In this document: positions 43,885-51,591 of the stretch, one piece after another
How positions within the stretch are numbered: the first letter of the stretch is position 1
How the letters are laid out: the number at the start of each line of letters is the position of its first letter
Origin: Streptomyces sp. CBMA29
GTDB lineage: Bacteria > Actinomycetota > Actinomycetes > Streptomycetales > Streptomycetaceae
NCBI RefSeq assembly: GCF_014596445.1
Contig: NZ_MECL01000136.1
Coordinates: 1 to 64,000 of the forward strand
Length of the DNA stretch: 64,000 nucleotides
Direction of reading: 5' to 3'
Made by a program: the position numbers and the translations under genes
The notes under the pieces: generated by a model
The model's input: the letters and a program-made list of their open reading frames with translations, nothing else
What the model was told of the DNA's origin: nothing
Databases searched by the model: none

Positions 43885-44496
43885 CGTGGAGCGGCCATCG
43901 TCTCCGGTCAGATGCCCGCGGGCGAGGTGTTCTCCGCGCCGACCCTCGCCGCCCGCTTCGGCGTCTCGGCCACCCCGGTCCGTGAGGCCATGCTCAACCT
44001 CGCCAAGCGCGGCATGGTCGACATCCTGCGCAACAAGGGCTTCCGCGTCACGGCCGTGAGCGAGGACGATCTGCGCGCGATCATCGATGTCCGCCAACTT
44101 CTCGAAGCCCCGGCGGTCCGCCGCCTGTCAGGCCGGCTCACCCCCACCGACCTGGCCCACCTGCGCGGCCTCGCCGAGGAGATCGAGCGCGGCGCCCGCG
44201 ACGCCGACCTCGCCCACTATCTCCAGGCCGACACGACCTTCCACCTCACCCTGCTCAAGCTCGCAGGCAACACGCGCCTGCACGACATCGTCGCCGACCT
44301 CCGCGCCCAGACCGGCCTCACCGGCCTCACCGGCCTCGCCGACCTGGTCGCCACCGAAGAACTCCAGGCATCCGCCCGCGAACACCTGGAGATGCTCGAC
44401 CTCCTCGAAGCGGGCTCCGCCGACGAGTGCGAAGACCTCATGGTCCGCCACATCGGCCACGTCCTCGGCCGGTGGTCCGGTCACACCGAAGCCTGA
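43714..44496 (+). CDS. truncated GntR/FCD regulator fused in frame to oxidase remnant
   Basis: A 260-residue open frame. Residues 1 to about 57 are leftover DAO-oxidase sequence. From GAAIVSGQMPAGEVFSAPTL (about 43886) it is a GntR regulator: HTH LAARFGVSATPVREAMLNLA, wing DILRNKGFRV, then an FCD effector domain (YLQADTTFHLTLLKLAGN, EHLEMLDLLEAGSADECEDL). The first helix of the GntR domain is missing, replaced by the oxidase piece at about 43884. A GntR protein next to a DAO oxidase suggests a former amino-acid (for example hydroxyproline) catabolic locus collapsed by deletion. Whether the chimera is expressed or binds DNA is unknown. A GTC-ACC-GGC-CTC tandem triplication sits near 44310-44340. 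Confidence 0.65.
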   Translation: MDRGRLVGVATTAGRFDAEHTAVAAGPWSAEVAALQAPSVVESTAAGTVLIGSSRERRGAAIVSGQMPAGEVFSAPTLAARFGVSATPVREAMLNLAKRGMVDILRNKGFRVTAVSEDDLRAIIDVRQLLEAPAVRRLSGRLTPTDLAHLRGLAEEIERGARDADLAHYLQADTTFHLTLLKLAGNTRLHDIVADLRAQTGLTGLTGLADLVATEELQASAREHLEMLDLLEAGSADECEDLMVRHIGHVLGRWSGHTEA

Positions 44497-44527
44497 CCCC
44501 TTCCGCCCATGATCCGTCGGACACGCC

Positions 44528-45064
44528 CTAGCCGAGCAGGACGGCGAGGGTCGCCGACAGCGAAGCCGTGCTCAGGGGCTCGTCGCGGGTGAAGGCGTGG
44601 AGGAGTGCGCCGTCGAGGTAGGTGACGGCCGCTCGCGCGGCTCGCGGGGTGGCGTAAGCGGTGAGGATGCCGGTGAGGCCGTCGGCCCAGACGCGGGCGG
44701 CGGGGCGGAGTTCGGGGCGGTACGCGGCGGCGAGGTAGAGCTGCATCTCGGTCAGGGCGCGGGGACGGTCGGCGAGGTACGCGGCGGTCAGCTCGGCCAG
44801 CGCGGCCGGGACGTCGGCGCTGTCGTGGAGAGCCGTCTCCCAGGCGCGCAGCTCCTGCGCCGAGAGGTCGGCGGCGTAGCGGAGCGCGGCGGCCGTGAGG
44901 TCGTCCAGGCTCGCGAAGTAGTACGTGGTCGCGCCGAGCGGCACCCCGGCGCGCGCGGCGACGAGGCGGTGCGTGACGGCATCCACCCCGGACTCGGCGA
45001 TGACCTGGCACGCGGCCTCGGTGATCCGCCGCCGACGCCCCTCGGGATCGCGCCGCCCGGTCAA
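44528..45064 (-). CDS. TetR family transcriptional regulator
   Basis: A 178-residue TetR protein. The HTH is RRRITEAACQVIAESGVDAV, then HRLVAARAGVPLGATTYYFAS. The ligand domain is helical with a short C-terminus. It appears to start at a TTG that overlaps the stop codon of the SMR gene, so the two are translationally coupled. It most likely represses the SMR pump through the nested palindrome at 45398-45435. Confidence 0.9.
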   Translation of the reverse strand: MTGRRDPEGRRRRITEAACQVIAESGVDAVTHRLVAARAGVPLGATTYYFASLDDLTAAALRYAADLSAQELRAWETALHDSADVPAALAELTAAYLADRPRALTEMQLYLAAAYRPELRPAARVWADGLTGILTAYATPRAARAAVTYLDGALLHAFTRDEPLSTASLSATLAVLLG

Positions 45065-45384
45065 TGCGCACCGCTGAGGTTCAGCACCGCGACCCCGGCG
45101 ACCACCAGGGCGACCCCGAGCACCTTCACCGCCGTGACCGGCTCACCCAGGAAGAGCGCCCCGATGATGACGATCAGCGTCGTCCCCAGCCCCGACCACA
45201 CGGCGTACCCCACACTGACCTGCAACCCCTTCTGCACGGCCACCGCCAGGGCGACGAACGCGCCCGCGTACGCGACCAGACACACCACCGTCGGCCACAG
45301 CCGGGTGAACCCCTCGGTGCTCTTGAGCAGGCTTGTGCCCAGCACCTCCGCCACGATGGCCAGACCGAGCAATACGTAGGGCAC
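45061..45384 (-). CDS. SMR family multidrug efflux protein
   Basis: A 107-residue EmrE/QacE-type protein with four membrane helices and the essential glutamate in VLLGLAIVAEVLGTSLLKST (Glu12-13 region). WPTVVCLVAYAGAFVALAVA and YAVWSGLGTTLIVIIGALFL follow. Start GTG 45384 is set by GGGAGG eight bases upstream and by the exact family length. It exports cationic dyes and quaternary ammonium compounds. It is coupled to the tetR-like gene downstream. Confidence 0.93.
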   Translation of the reverse strand: MPYVLLGLAIVAEVLGTSLLKSTEGFTRLWPTVVCLVAYAGAFVALAVAVQKGLQVSVGYAVWSGLGTTLIVIIGALFLGEPVTAVKVLGVALVVAGVAVLNLSGAH

Positions 45385-45397
45385 GCCGCGCGCCTCC

Positions 45398-45435
45398 CGA
45401 GTAGTACGGATGTACAAGTACAAACGTACTACTCG
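45398..45435. promoter_or_regulatory. nested 38-bp palindrome upstream of the SMR gene
   Basis: Outer arms CGAGTAGTACG (45398-45408) and CGTACTACTCG (45425-45435) are perfect inverted repeats. Inside them TGTAC/GTACA forms a second inverted pair around AA. Only the three two-base spacers break the symmetry. It lies 14 bp before the SMR start and overlaps the stop codon of the upstream merR-like gene. It is the obvious operator for the TetR protein, with room for two dimers as in QacR. Confidence 0.75.
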
Positions 45436-45872
45436 GTGGTCTCACGGCGTGGCCTGGGCCTTGGCGAGGAGAGGTGCGGAGCGCGGTCCAGGCGTACGCG
45501 GAGGGTCGCGGCGAAGTCCTCGGCGCGCGCCAACTGGACGCGCAGGTCGTGGATCTTCTGGACGGCGGCCTGCTCGTAGGCCCTGACGCGCTCCAGGAGC
45601 GCGTCGCGCTCGCCGCCCGGAGCGAGGTCCGGCGCGTCGAGCCGGTCGGTGGCGTCGAGGAGGTCGCGCATCTCTTCCAGGGTGAAGCCGAGCGGCTTCA
45701 TCCGGCGGATGACCATGAGGCGGGCGACGTCGGTCTCGGTGTAGAGCCGGAAGCCGCCCTGGGACCGGGCGGAGGGGGTGACCAGTCCGGCCTCCTCGTA
45801 GTGCCGGATCGTCCGAAGGGACAGCTCGGTTCGTTCGGCGACCTCGCCGATCTGCATGTGTGTGCTGCCCAC
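45429..45872 (-). CDS. MerR family transcriptional regulator
   Basis: A 147-residue MerR protein: HTH and wing MQIGEVAERTELSLRTIRHY, SQGGFRLYTETDVARLMVIR, FTLEEMRDLLD, then a dimerisation coiled coil. It has no cysteines, so it is not a metal or redox sensor of the MerR or SoxR kind. The start is GTG 45872 or ATG 45857. It is divergent from the SulP gene, and the palindrome at 45953-45976 lies between them. Confidence 0.9.
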   Translation of the reverse strand: MGSTHMQIGEVAERTELSLRTIRHYEEAGLVTPSARSQGGFRLYTETDVARLMVIRRMKPLGFTLEEMRDLLDATDRLDAPDLAPGGERDALLERVRAYEQAAVQKIHDLRVQLARAEDFAATLRVRLDRAPHLSSPRPRPRRETTE

Positions 45873-45952
45873 GACCGTCTTCTCGGCCCCTTCTCGTCGC
45901 GGGACGCCGCCCCGGTGGTGAACCGCCGCGTCCCGTGCGGCCCTGAACCCAT

Positions 45953-45976
45953 CTCTACCCTAACGTTAGGGTAGAG
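45953..45976. promoter_or_regulatory. perfect 24-bp palindrome between merR-like and SulP genes
   Basis: The left half is CTCTACCCTAAC and the right half is its exact reverse complement. Length and symmetry are right for a MerR dimer operator placed in a promoter spacer. It is 80 bp upstream of the merR-like start and about 330 bp upstream of the SulP start. The remaining gap (45977-46304) shows nothing else I can support. Confidence 0.75.
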
Positions 45977-46304
45977 TCGCTGCTGTTGAGGGCGACATGC
46001 GTCGTTCCCCAACGGTGCGCGGCTCCGTCGTGTCCGCCCACCGCCGTGTCGGGGCCGACGACGCCCCCGCTCATTTCGCGAGCAGGAGAGACGAAGCGTG
46101 CGCATGCCACAGCCGTACGCCGCCTGCTGCCCGCCGTGACATCACCAGCGTACTCAAGCCGCCCGCGCCAACTGCCGTGCGGCTCGGCCGCGCTCCCTGA
46201 CTTCCGCCCGCGCCGACGGGCGATCCGCGCACCGCCGTCCCGGCCCTGCGCCCCATGACCGCGCTGCCCCGACCGGCCGCGCCCGAGCACGACAGGTCAC
46301 CCCG

Positions 46305-47807
46305 GTGTTGCCGACCTCCTTCCCGTTCCCGTCCGCGCGCCTGCGCGCTCTGCCCCCGCCCCCGTGGCTGTCCCCGAAGGTCCTCCGCGTCGAGGTCCTG
46401 GCCGGTCTGGTCGTCGGACTCGCGCTGATCCCGGAGGCGATCTCGTTCTCCGTCATCGCGGGCGTCGACCCCAAGGTCGGCCTGTTCGCCGCCTGCACGA
46501 TGGCGATGGTCATCGCATTCGTCGGCGGGCGGCCCGCGATGATCTCCGCCTCCACCGGCGCGGTCGCGCTCGTCGTCGCTCCCGTGGCCCGCCAGCACGG
46601 GCTCGGCTACCTCATCGCCACGGTGATCCTCGCCGGGATCATCCAGATCGCGCTGGGCGCGCTCGGCGTGGCCACGCTCATGCGGTTCGTACCGCGCGCG
46701 GTGATGGTCGGCTTCGTCAACGCGCTCGGCATTCTGCTGTTCGCCGCGCAGGTCCCCAACCTCCACGACGTGCCCTGGCAGGTCTATCCGCTGGTCGCGG
46801 CCGGTCTGGTGATGATGGTGTTCTTCCCCCGGCTGACCAGGGCGGTGCCCGCGCCGCTGGTCTCGATCGTGATTCTCACCGTGGTCACCGTCGCCGCCGG
46901 TATCGCGGTGCCCACCGTCGGGGACAAGGGCAAACTGCCCTCCTCGCTGCCGGTGCCAGGACTGCCTGACGTGCCCTTCACCGTCCACACGCTGACCGTC
47001 ATCGCCCCCTACGCGCTGGCGATGGCGCTGGTGGGGCTGATGGAGTCGCTGATGACCGCCAAGCTCGTGGACGAGATGACCGACACCCACTCCAACAAGA
47101 CCCGTGAGTCCATCGGGCAGGGCGTCGCCAACATCGTCACCGGCTTCTTCGGCGGTATGGGCGGCTGCGCGATGATCGGCCAGACGATGATCAACGTCAA
47201 GAACGGCGCGCGGACCCGCCTGTCCACCTTTCTGGCCGGGTTCTTCCTGCTCATCTTGTGCATCGTGCTCGGCCCGGTCGTCTCCGACATCCCCATGGCC
47301 GCCCTCGTGGCCGTCATGGTCCTGGTCTCGGTCGGCACGTTCGACTGGCACTCGATCAAGCCCGCCACCCTCAAACGGATGCCGGTGGGGGAGACCGTGG
47401 TGATGGCCGTGACCGTCGCGGTCGTCGTCGCGACCAGCAATCTGTCCATCGGCGTCGTCGTCGGCACGGTCACCGCCATGGTGATCTTCGCCCGCCGCGT
47501 CGCCCGATTCACCGAGGTCACCGCCGTCACCGACCCGGACGGCGACAGCGTCGTCTACGCCGTGACCGGTGAGCTCTTCTTCGCCTCCTCCAACGACCTG
47601 GTGACCCGCTTCGACTACGCCGCCGACCCCCGTACCGTCGTCATCGACCTGACCGACGCGCACATCTGGGACGCCTCCTCCGTCGCGGCCCTGGACACGG
47701 TCACCGCCAAGTACGCCGCCCGCGGCAAGACCGTGGAGATCGTCGGCCTCAACCGGGCCAGCGCCCAGATGCACGGCAATCTCACCGGTGAACTCACCAG
47801 CACGTGA
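46305..47807 (+). CDS. SulP family anion transporter with STAS domain
   Basis: A 500-residue SLC26/SulP protein. The first helices carry LRVEVLAGLVVGLALIPEAI, the usual opening. About ten more segments follow, including GRPAMISASTGAVALVVAPV, FFGGMGGCAMIGQTMINVKN (the conserved GG-x-G-x-I-Q/G segment) and IPMAALVAVMVLVSV. A C-terminal STAS domain (about 400-500) ends the protein: VVIDLTDAHIWDASSVAALD. Possible substrates are sulfate, bicarbonate or other anions. The start is GTG 46305. A MerR-type regulator is divergent. Confidence 0.92.
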   Translation: MLPTSFPFPSARLRALPPPPWLSPKVLRVEVLAGLVVGLALIPEAISFSVIAGVDPKVGLFAACTMAMVIAFVGGRPAMISASTGAVALVVAPVARQHGLGYLIATVILAGIIQIALGALGVATLMRFVPRAVMVGFVNALGILLFAAQVPNLHDVPWQVYPLVAAGLVMMVFFPRLTRAVPAPLVSIVILTVVTVAAGIAVPTVGDKGKLPSSLPVPGLPDVPFTVHTLTVIAPYALAMALVGLMESLMTAKLVDEMTDTHSNKTRESIGQGVANIVTGFFGGMGGCAMIGQTMINVKNGARTRLSTFLAGFFLLILCIVLGPVVSDIPMAALVAVMVLVSVGTFDWHSIKPATLKRMPVGETVVMAVTVAVVVATSNLSIGVVVGTVTAMVIFARRVARFTEVTAVTDPDGDSVVYAVTGELFFASSNDLVTRFDYAADPRTVVIDLTDAHIWDASSVAALDTVTAKYAARGKTVEIVGLNRASAQMHGNLTGELTST

Positions 47808-47816
47808 CGCGCGCGG

Positions 47817-47854
47817 GTCCGGGGCGACCGGTCTCAGCGCCGGTCGCCCCGGAC
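47817..47854. terminator. bidirectional terminator
   Basis: A perfect 15-base stem (GTCCGGGGCGACCGG at 47817-47831 with 47840-47854) around an eight-base loop fills almost the whole gap between the convergent SulP and membrane-protein genes. Confidence 0.85.
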
Positions 47855-47857
47855 GGG

Positions 47858-48691
47858 TCACCACCCGCCGGCGAAGAAGTCTGCCAGGGCCTGGGGCGAG
47901 TGCGCGGCGCTGCTGGCGTTGGCGAAGGCGATGACGAGCACGATGAGAGTCATGGCCGCGCCGGCGGCGACGCCGAACCTCATCGTGCGCTTCGACCGGG
48001 CGTCGGCCGACGCCCTGGACCGCCTCCACAGCAGCACGCATCCGGCCGCCGTCGCGAGCGCGACGAAGGCGGCCATGGCGGCCAGGACGGCGTGGTAGAC
48101 GGCGAAGTCGTTGACCATGACGGTGAGCGCGGGGGAGTGCTGACCGGCGGGATAGTCGGCGAGTTGCCCGCGTACGGCGGTCAGGGTTCCGTCGAGTTCG
48201 CGGTCCGTGCCGCCCCCGGTCAGCATCGGAAGCAGCGAGGCGAACGGCGCCGTCGCGCCCTGCACGTTGGCCACCAGCGCCACCAGGGCGAAGAGCCCGA
48301 GGAGTGTGACGACGGCCCCGGGCACCACGAGGGACAGCCGCCCGGTACGCTCGCCGGTCCGCTGCCTGGCCTGGCGCCACAGGACGACGCCCAGAGCAAC
48401 GACGGTGGCGAGGAGCAGCGCCGAGACACCGGCTTTCACCACGTGAAAGCGGAACCAGAAGCTCACCGTCGCGTCCAGTTGGCCGGGGAAGCCCGCCCTG
48501 CCCGAGCCCCAGTAGGCGACCATCCCGCGGCGGAACGTGTCGCTGACGTTGCCCGTGTTGACCGAGCTGCGGGCGAGCGCGTTCGGCGCGATGAAGAAGG
48601 CGACCAGAAGCGCCCCGGTCAAAGCGGTCAGCGCCCCGGCCTGCCGTCGCGGCGTGGCAGTCAAGCGGGGCAGAAGTCCCAAGCTGTTCAT
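47858..48691 (-). CDS. integral membrane protein of unknown function
   Basis: A 277-residue protein with five predicted membrane helices (ALTGALLVAFFIAPNALA, AGVSALLLATVVALGVVLW, VVTLLGLFALVALVANV, VLAAMAAFVALATAAGC, FGVAAGAAMTLIVLVIAFA). The extracellular loop after helix 1 reads YWGSGRAGFPGQLDATVSFW. It resembles Streptomyces proteins annotated only as membrane proteins. ATG 48691 follows GGGAAG. It has no operon partner. Confidence 0.7.
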   Translation of the reverse strand: MNSLGLLPRLTATPRRQAGALTALTGALLVAFFIAPNALARSSVNTGNVSDTFRRGMVAYWGSGRAGFPGQLDATVSFWFRFHVVKAGVSALLLATVVALGVVLWRQARQRTGERTGRLSLVVPGAVVTLLGLFALVALVANVQGATAPFASLLPMLTGGGTDRELDGTLTAVRGQLADYPAGQHSPALTVMVNDFAVYHAVLAAMAAFVALATAAGCVLLWRRSRASADARSKRTMRFGVAAGAAMTLIVLVIAFANASSAAHSPQALADFFAGGW

Positions 48692-49050
48692 GTAGATCTT
48701 CCCGAGTAGGAGCGAGCGCCGTTCCGCGCGAGGTCCGGGAGCCGCGTCTCCTGCGCGATCCCCGCAACCGGAAGCTATCGAGAGCGCGCCCCACCGGTCT
48801 GTGGGGCCAGCCTCCAACTCGGGGTGGGGTTAACCCCCTTGCATGTCCTCCCGGATTCCGGCCCGCCGCGGCCCCGGGGCCATCACGCACCCCGCACACC
48901 TCCGCGGCACCGGTGGCTCCGCCGTACCCCCGCGTCGTCACCATCCGTGACGGCTCGTGCTTTACCGGAATGTGATCCGCATGTCTGGATCTGTTCGCCG
49001 ATTGGTCGCTACAGTAAGCGCATCGAATTAATCTCAGCCTGAGAGGAATT
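48692..49050. other. intergenic region upstream of the amino-sugar cluster
   Basis: This 359-bp divergent gap holds no gene that I can support. The last 60 bases (CGCATCGAATTAATCTCAGC, then GAGAGGAATT) are AT-rich and contain the ROK gene's ribosome-binding site. No DasR-type site (TGGTCTAGACCA) was seen. Confidence 0.5.
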
Positions 49051-50283
49051 GTGGCAACTACCTCGCTACCCCGAGCGTCCAACCGCAGCGCGGTCCTGGC
49101 GGCGCTGCTCTCGGGTGCTCAGACGGACCGTCAGCAGTTGATCGCGACCACCGGCCTGAGCCGGGCGACCGTGTTCCGGATCGTCGACGACCTGATGGAG
49201 GACCGGCTCGTCCACGAGGGCGAAAGACTGGTGCGCGAAGGCCCCGGCAGACAGTCCACCGCGGTCGGGTTCCACGCGGAATCGGCTCTGGTCTGCGGAA
49301 TCGACCTCGGTGGCACCAACTGCCGGGTCGTGGTCGCCGACGCGCTGGGCCGCGCGGTGATCAGGAGCCGGGACGCGACCCCGCGCGGCGCGACCGCCGA
49401 GGAGCTGGCCCGGTGGGTGGCCGACCGGGTCACCGGCCTGGTCACCCGCTACCGGGAGGACGCGCCTTTGCGAGCGGTCACGATCGGCCTGCCCGGTGTG
49501 GTCAGCGGCGACGGCACGACCGTCCTCGCGTCGCACAATCTCGGCCAGATCAAGGGCACCGCTTTCATCGACGCGGTCTCCGACTTCGTCGGAGTTCCGC
49601 TCACCGTCGGTAACGACTCCAACGTCGCCATGCTCGGTGAGCTCCAGTACGGATCCCTCCCGGACCGGGAGACCGCGGTCCTGCTGGCGATGGGCACCGG
49701 TCTCGGCTCCGCGGTCTCGATCGACGGGCGGGTCCTGCTTGGCGAGCAGGGGCTGCTGGGCGAGTTCGGGCGGCTCCCGCTGCCCGGCCGCGCCGAGCGG
49801 CTGCGCGATCTGCTGTCCGGTGCGGACCTGGTCGCGTACGCCGGCACCCGCGGCGTCCAGGTCCGCGGCGCTCAGGAACTGTTCGCCGACCCGGTGGCGT
49901 ACGCCGATCTCCTCGCCGAGGTGCACGCGTCCCTCGCCCACCTCGTGTCGATCGTCGCGCTCGCCTACGAGCCGAAGACCGTGGTGCTGACCGGCGGGTT
50001 CTCCGAGTCGTTCGGCGCTGACGCGCTCACGGTCATCAGCGACCAGGTCGCGGAGACCGTCGGGGTGCGCAGCGCGGTCAGGCACTCCGACCTGGGCGAC
50101 TCCGCGGGGCTCCTCGGCGCCATGGCGTCCTCCCTCGACCGGCACTACACGTCGCTCGGCATCAGCGCCGAGCACATCGCGGGCATCGACGTCGACCGGC
50201 ACCTGGTGCTCGACCGGCTCGGCGCATGCCCCGCAACCAGCACCACGCAGGGCGACCAGCCCACCCCAGCAGCGGAAAGGTGA
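49051..50283 (+). CDS. ROK family transcriptional regulator of the amino-sugar cluster
   Basis: A 410-residue ROK protein: winged helix QLIATTGLSRATVFRIVDDL, then sugar-kinase-like core CGIDLGGTNCRVVVAD, TVGNDSNVAMLGELQYG, LLAMGTGLGSAVSIDG and VVLTGGFSESFG. The usual zinc motif CxCGxxGCxE is absent: the region reads GLLGEFGRLPLPGRAERL. That makes it more like NgcR/Rok7B7-type regulators, by inference. The start is GTG 49051 after GAGAGGAATT. It immediately precedes the binding-protein gene and probably senses the imported amino sugar or its phosphate. Confidence 0.9.
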   Translation: MATTSLPRASNRSAVLAALLSGAQTDRQQLIATTGLSRATVFRIVDDLMEDRLVHEGERLVREGPGRQSTAVGFHAESALVCGIDLGGTNCRVVVADALGRAVIRSRDATPRGATAEELARWVADRVTGLVTRYREDAPLRAVTIGLPGVVSGDGTTVLASHNLGQIKGTAFIDAVSDFVGVPLTVGNDSNVAMLGELQYGSLPDRETAVLLAMGTGLGSAVSIDGRVLLGEQGLLGEFGRLPLPGRAERLRDLLSGADLVAYAGTRGVQVRGAQELFADPVAYADLLAEVHASLAHLVSIVALAYEPKTVVLTGGFSESFGADALTVISDQVAETVGVRSAVRHSDLGDSAGLLGAMASSLDRHYTSLGISAEHIAGIDVDRHLVLDRLGACPATSTTQGDQPTPAAER

Positions 50284-50285
50284 GA

Positions 50286-51575
50286 ATGATGAACCGTGCA
50301 CGGTGGCGGTACGCGGTCACGTCGGTCCCGGTCATGGCGCTCGCGCTGACGGCCTGTGGCGGCAGCGGCGGCGCGGACGCCGCTTCCGACGGCAAGCTGA
50401 CGGTCTGGATGATGACCGGCGGCCCCGGTGACAACGCGCTCATCAAGGACGTCAACGCCGCGTTCGCCAAGCAGCACCCGGACATGAGGGTCGACGTCCA
50501 GATACAGCAGTGGGACGGCATCGCCACGAAGATCACCACGGCGCTGGCCAGCGGGAATCCGCCGGACATCGTGGAGATGGGCAATACCCAGACGCCGCTT
50601 CAGACGTACTCCGGCGGCCTCGCCGACCTCACCGCCGAGAAGGCCGGCTTCGAGAACTCGGCGAAGTGGCTGGCGGGGCTGTCCGGCCCGTCTCAGTACG
50701 ACGGCAAGCTCTACGCCACACCGCTCTACGGCGGCACGAAGGTCGTCATGTACAACAAGAAGCTCTTCGCCGACGCGGGCATCCAGCAGCCGCCCACGAC
50801 GGTCGCCGAACTCCAGCAGAACTGCGGGAAGCTGGCGGCGGCCAACAAGAAGACGGCGAATTTCTCCGGCTTCTACCTGCCGGGCCAGTACTGGTTCAAC
50901 GGCATGCCGTTCCTGTTCGGCAAGGGCGGCGCCATCGCCACGCAGAAGGACGGCGCCTGGAAGGCCGAGATGTCCTCGCCGGCGAACCAGGCGGGTCTCG
51001 CCGCGTGGCGCACCTTCCAGAACACCTGCTCCACCAAGTCCTCGGTCGGCGTCAACACCGACAGCCCCGACCAGGACCAGCTCTTCGCCGACGGCAAGGC
51101 CGCGATGGTCTACGTCAAGGCGTGGGAGCCCGCGGCGGTCCTGGAGAAGAACCCCGCGCTCAAGGACGACATCGGTTTCTTCGCGATGCCCGGCTACACC
51201 GCGGACAAGGCCATGCCGGTGATCGTGTCCGGCTCCACCATCGGCATCGCGGCGAACAGCCCCGACAAGAAGGCCGCGCAGGACTGGCTGCGGATCATCA
51301 CCGGCAAACAGTTCCAGCAGAAGATGGCGCTCACGCTCAACCTGCTGCCGATCTCGCCGGACTTCACCCCGACCGGTGTTCCCGAGCAGTTGACCGTCGC
51401 GTCGAAGGCGGCGGAGATCAGCCAGCCGCTGCCGGCCAGTCCGGGCGAGGCGACGCTGGAGACCGAGCGGTACAACGAGCAGTTCTTCTCGAAGATCGCA
51501 GGCGGCGCCGATATCGCCAAGGCGTCCGCCGACTACGACAAGCACGCCACCGACGCATTCAACTCGCTCCACTAG
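50286..51575 (+). CDS. ABC transporter substrate-binding lipoprotein, amino-sugar type
   Basis: A 429-residue SBP_bac_1 receptor whose signal peptide ends in the lipobox LALTACGG. Ligand-site segments include LTVWMMTGGPGDNALIKDVN, ASGNPPDIVEMGNTQTPLQT and DQLFADGKAAMVYVKAWEP. Two adjacent ATGs (50286, 50289) follow AAAGG. The operon gives it two permeases and two GlcNAc-handling enzymes, so N,N'-diacetylchitobiose or GlcNAc is the probable ligand, comparable to NgcE. Confidence 0.93.
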   Translation: MMNRARWRYAVTSVPVMALALTACGGSGGADAASDGKLTVWMMTGGPGDNALIKDVNAAFAKQHPDMRVDVQIQQWDGIATKITTALASGNPPDIVEMGNTQTPLQTYSGGLADLTAEKAGFENSAKWLAGLSGPSQYDGKLYATPLYGGTKVVMYNKKLFADAGIQQPPTTVAELQQNCGKLAAANKKTANFSGFYLPGQYWFNGMPFLFGKGGAIATQKDGAWKAEMSSPANQAGLAAWRTFQNTCSTKSSVGVNTDSPDQDQLFADGKAAMVYVKAWEPAAVLEKNPALKDDIGFFAMPGYTADKAMPVIVSGSTIGIAANSPDKKAAQDWLRIITGKQFQQKMALTLNLLPISPDFTPTGVPEQLTVASKAAEISQPLPASPGEATLETERYNEQFFSKIAGGADIAKASADYDKHATDAFNSLH

Positions 51576-51591
51576 GACCTCGGGGAACCCG

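Noticed and set aside
44310-44340. Tandem GGCCTCACC-type triplets in the GntR gene as a mobile-element footprint
   Set aside because: It is a short in-frame TGL repeat, explained by slippage; no inverted repeats or target duplication.
48692-49050. Possible DasR or other GntR-type site before the amino-sugar cluster
   Set aside because: No sequence close to TGGTCTAGACCA could be found.
46071-49082. A 1003-codon minus-strand frame opposite SulP
   Set aside because: It covers SulP antisense and the terminator. The Asp/His-rich product is typical of antisense high-GC translation.
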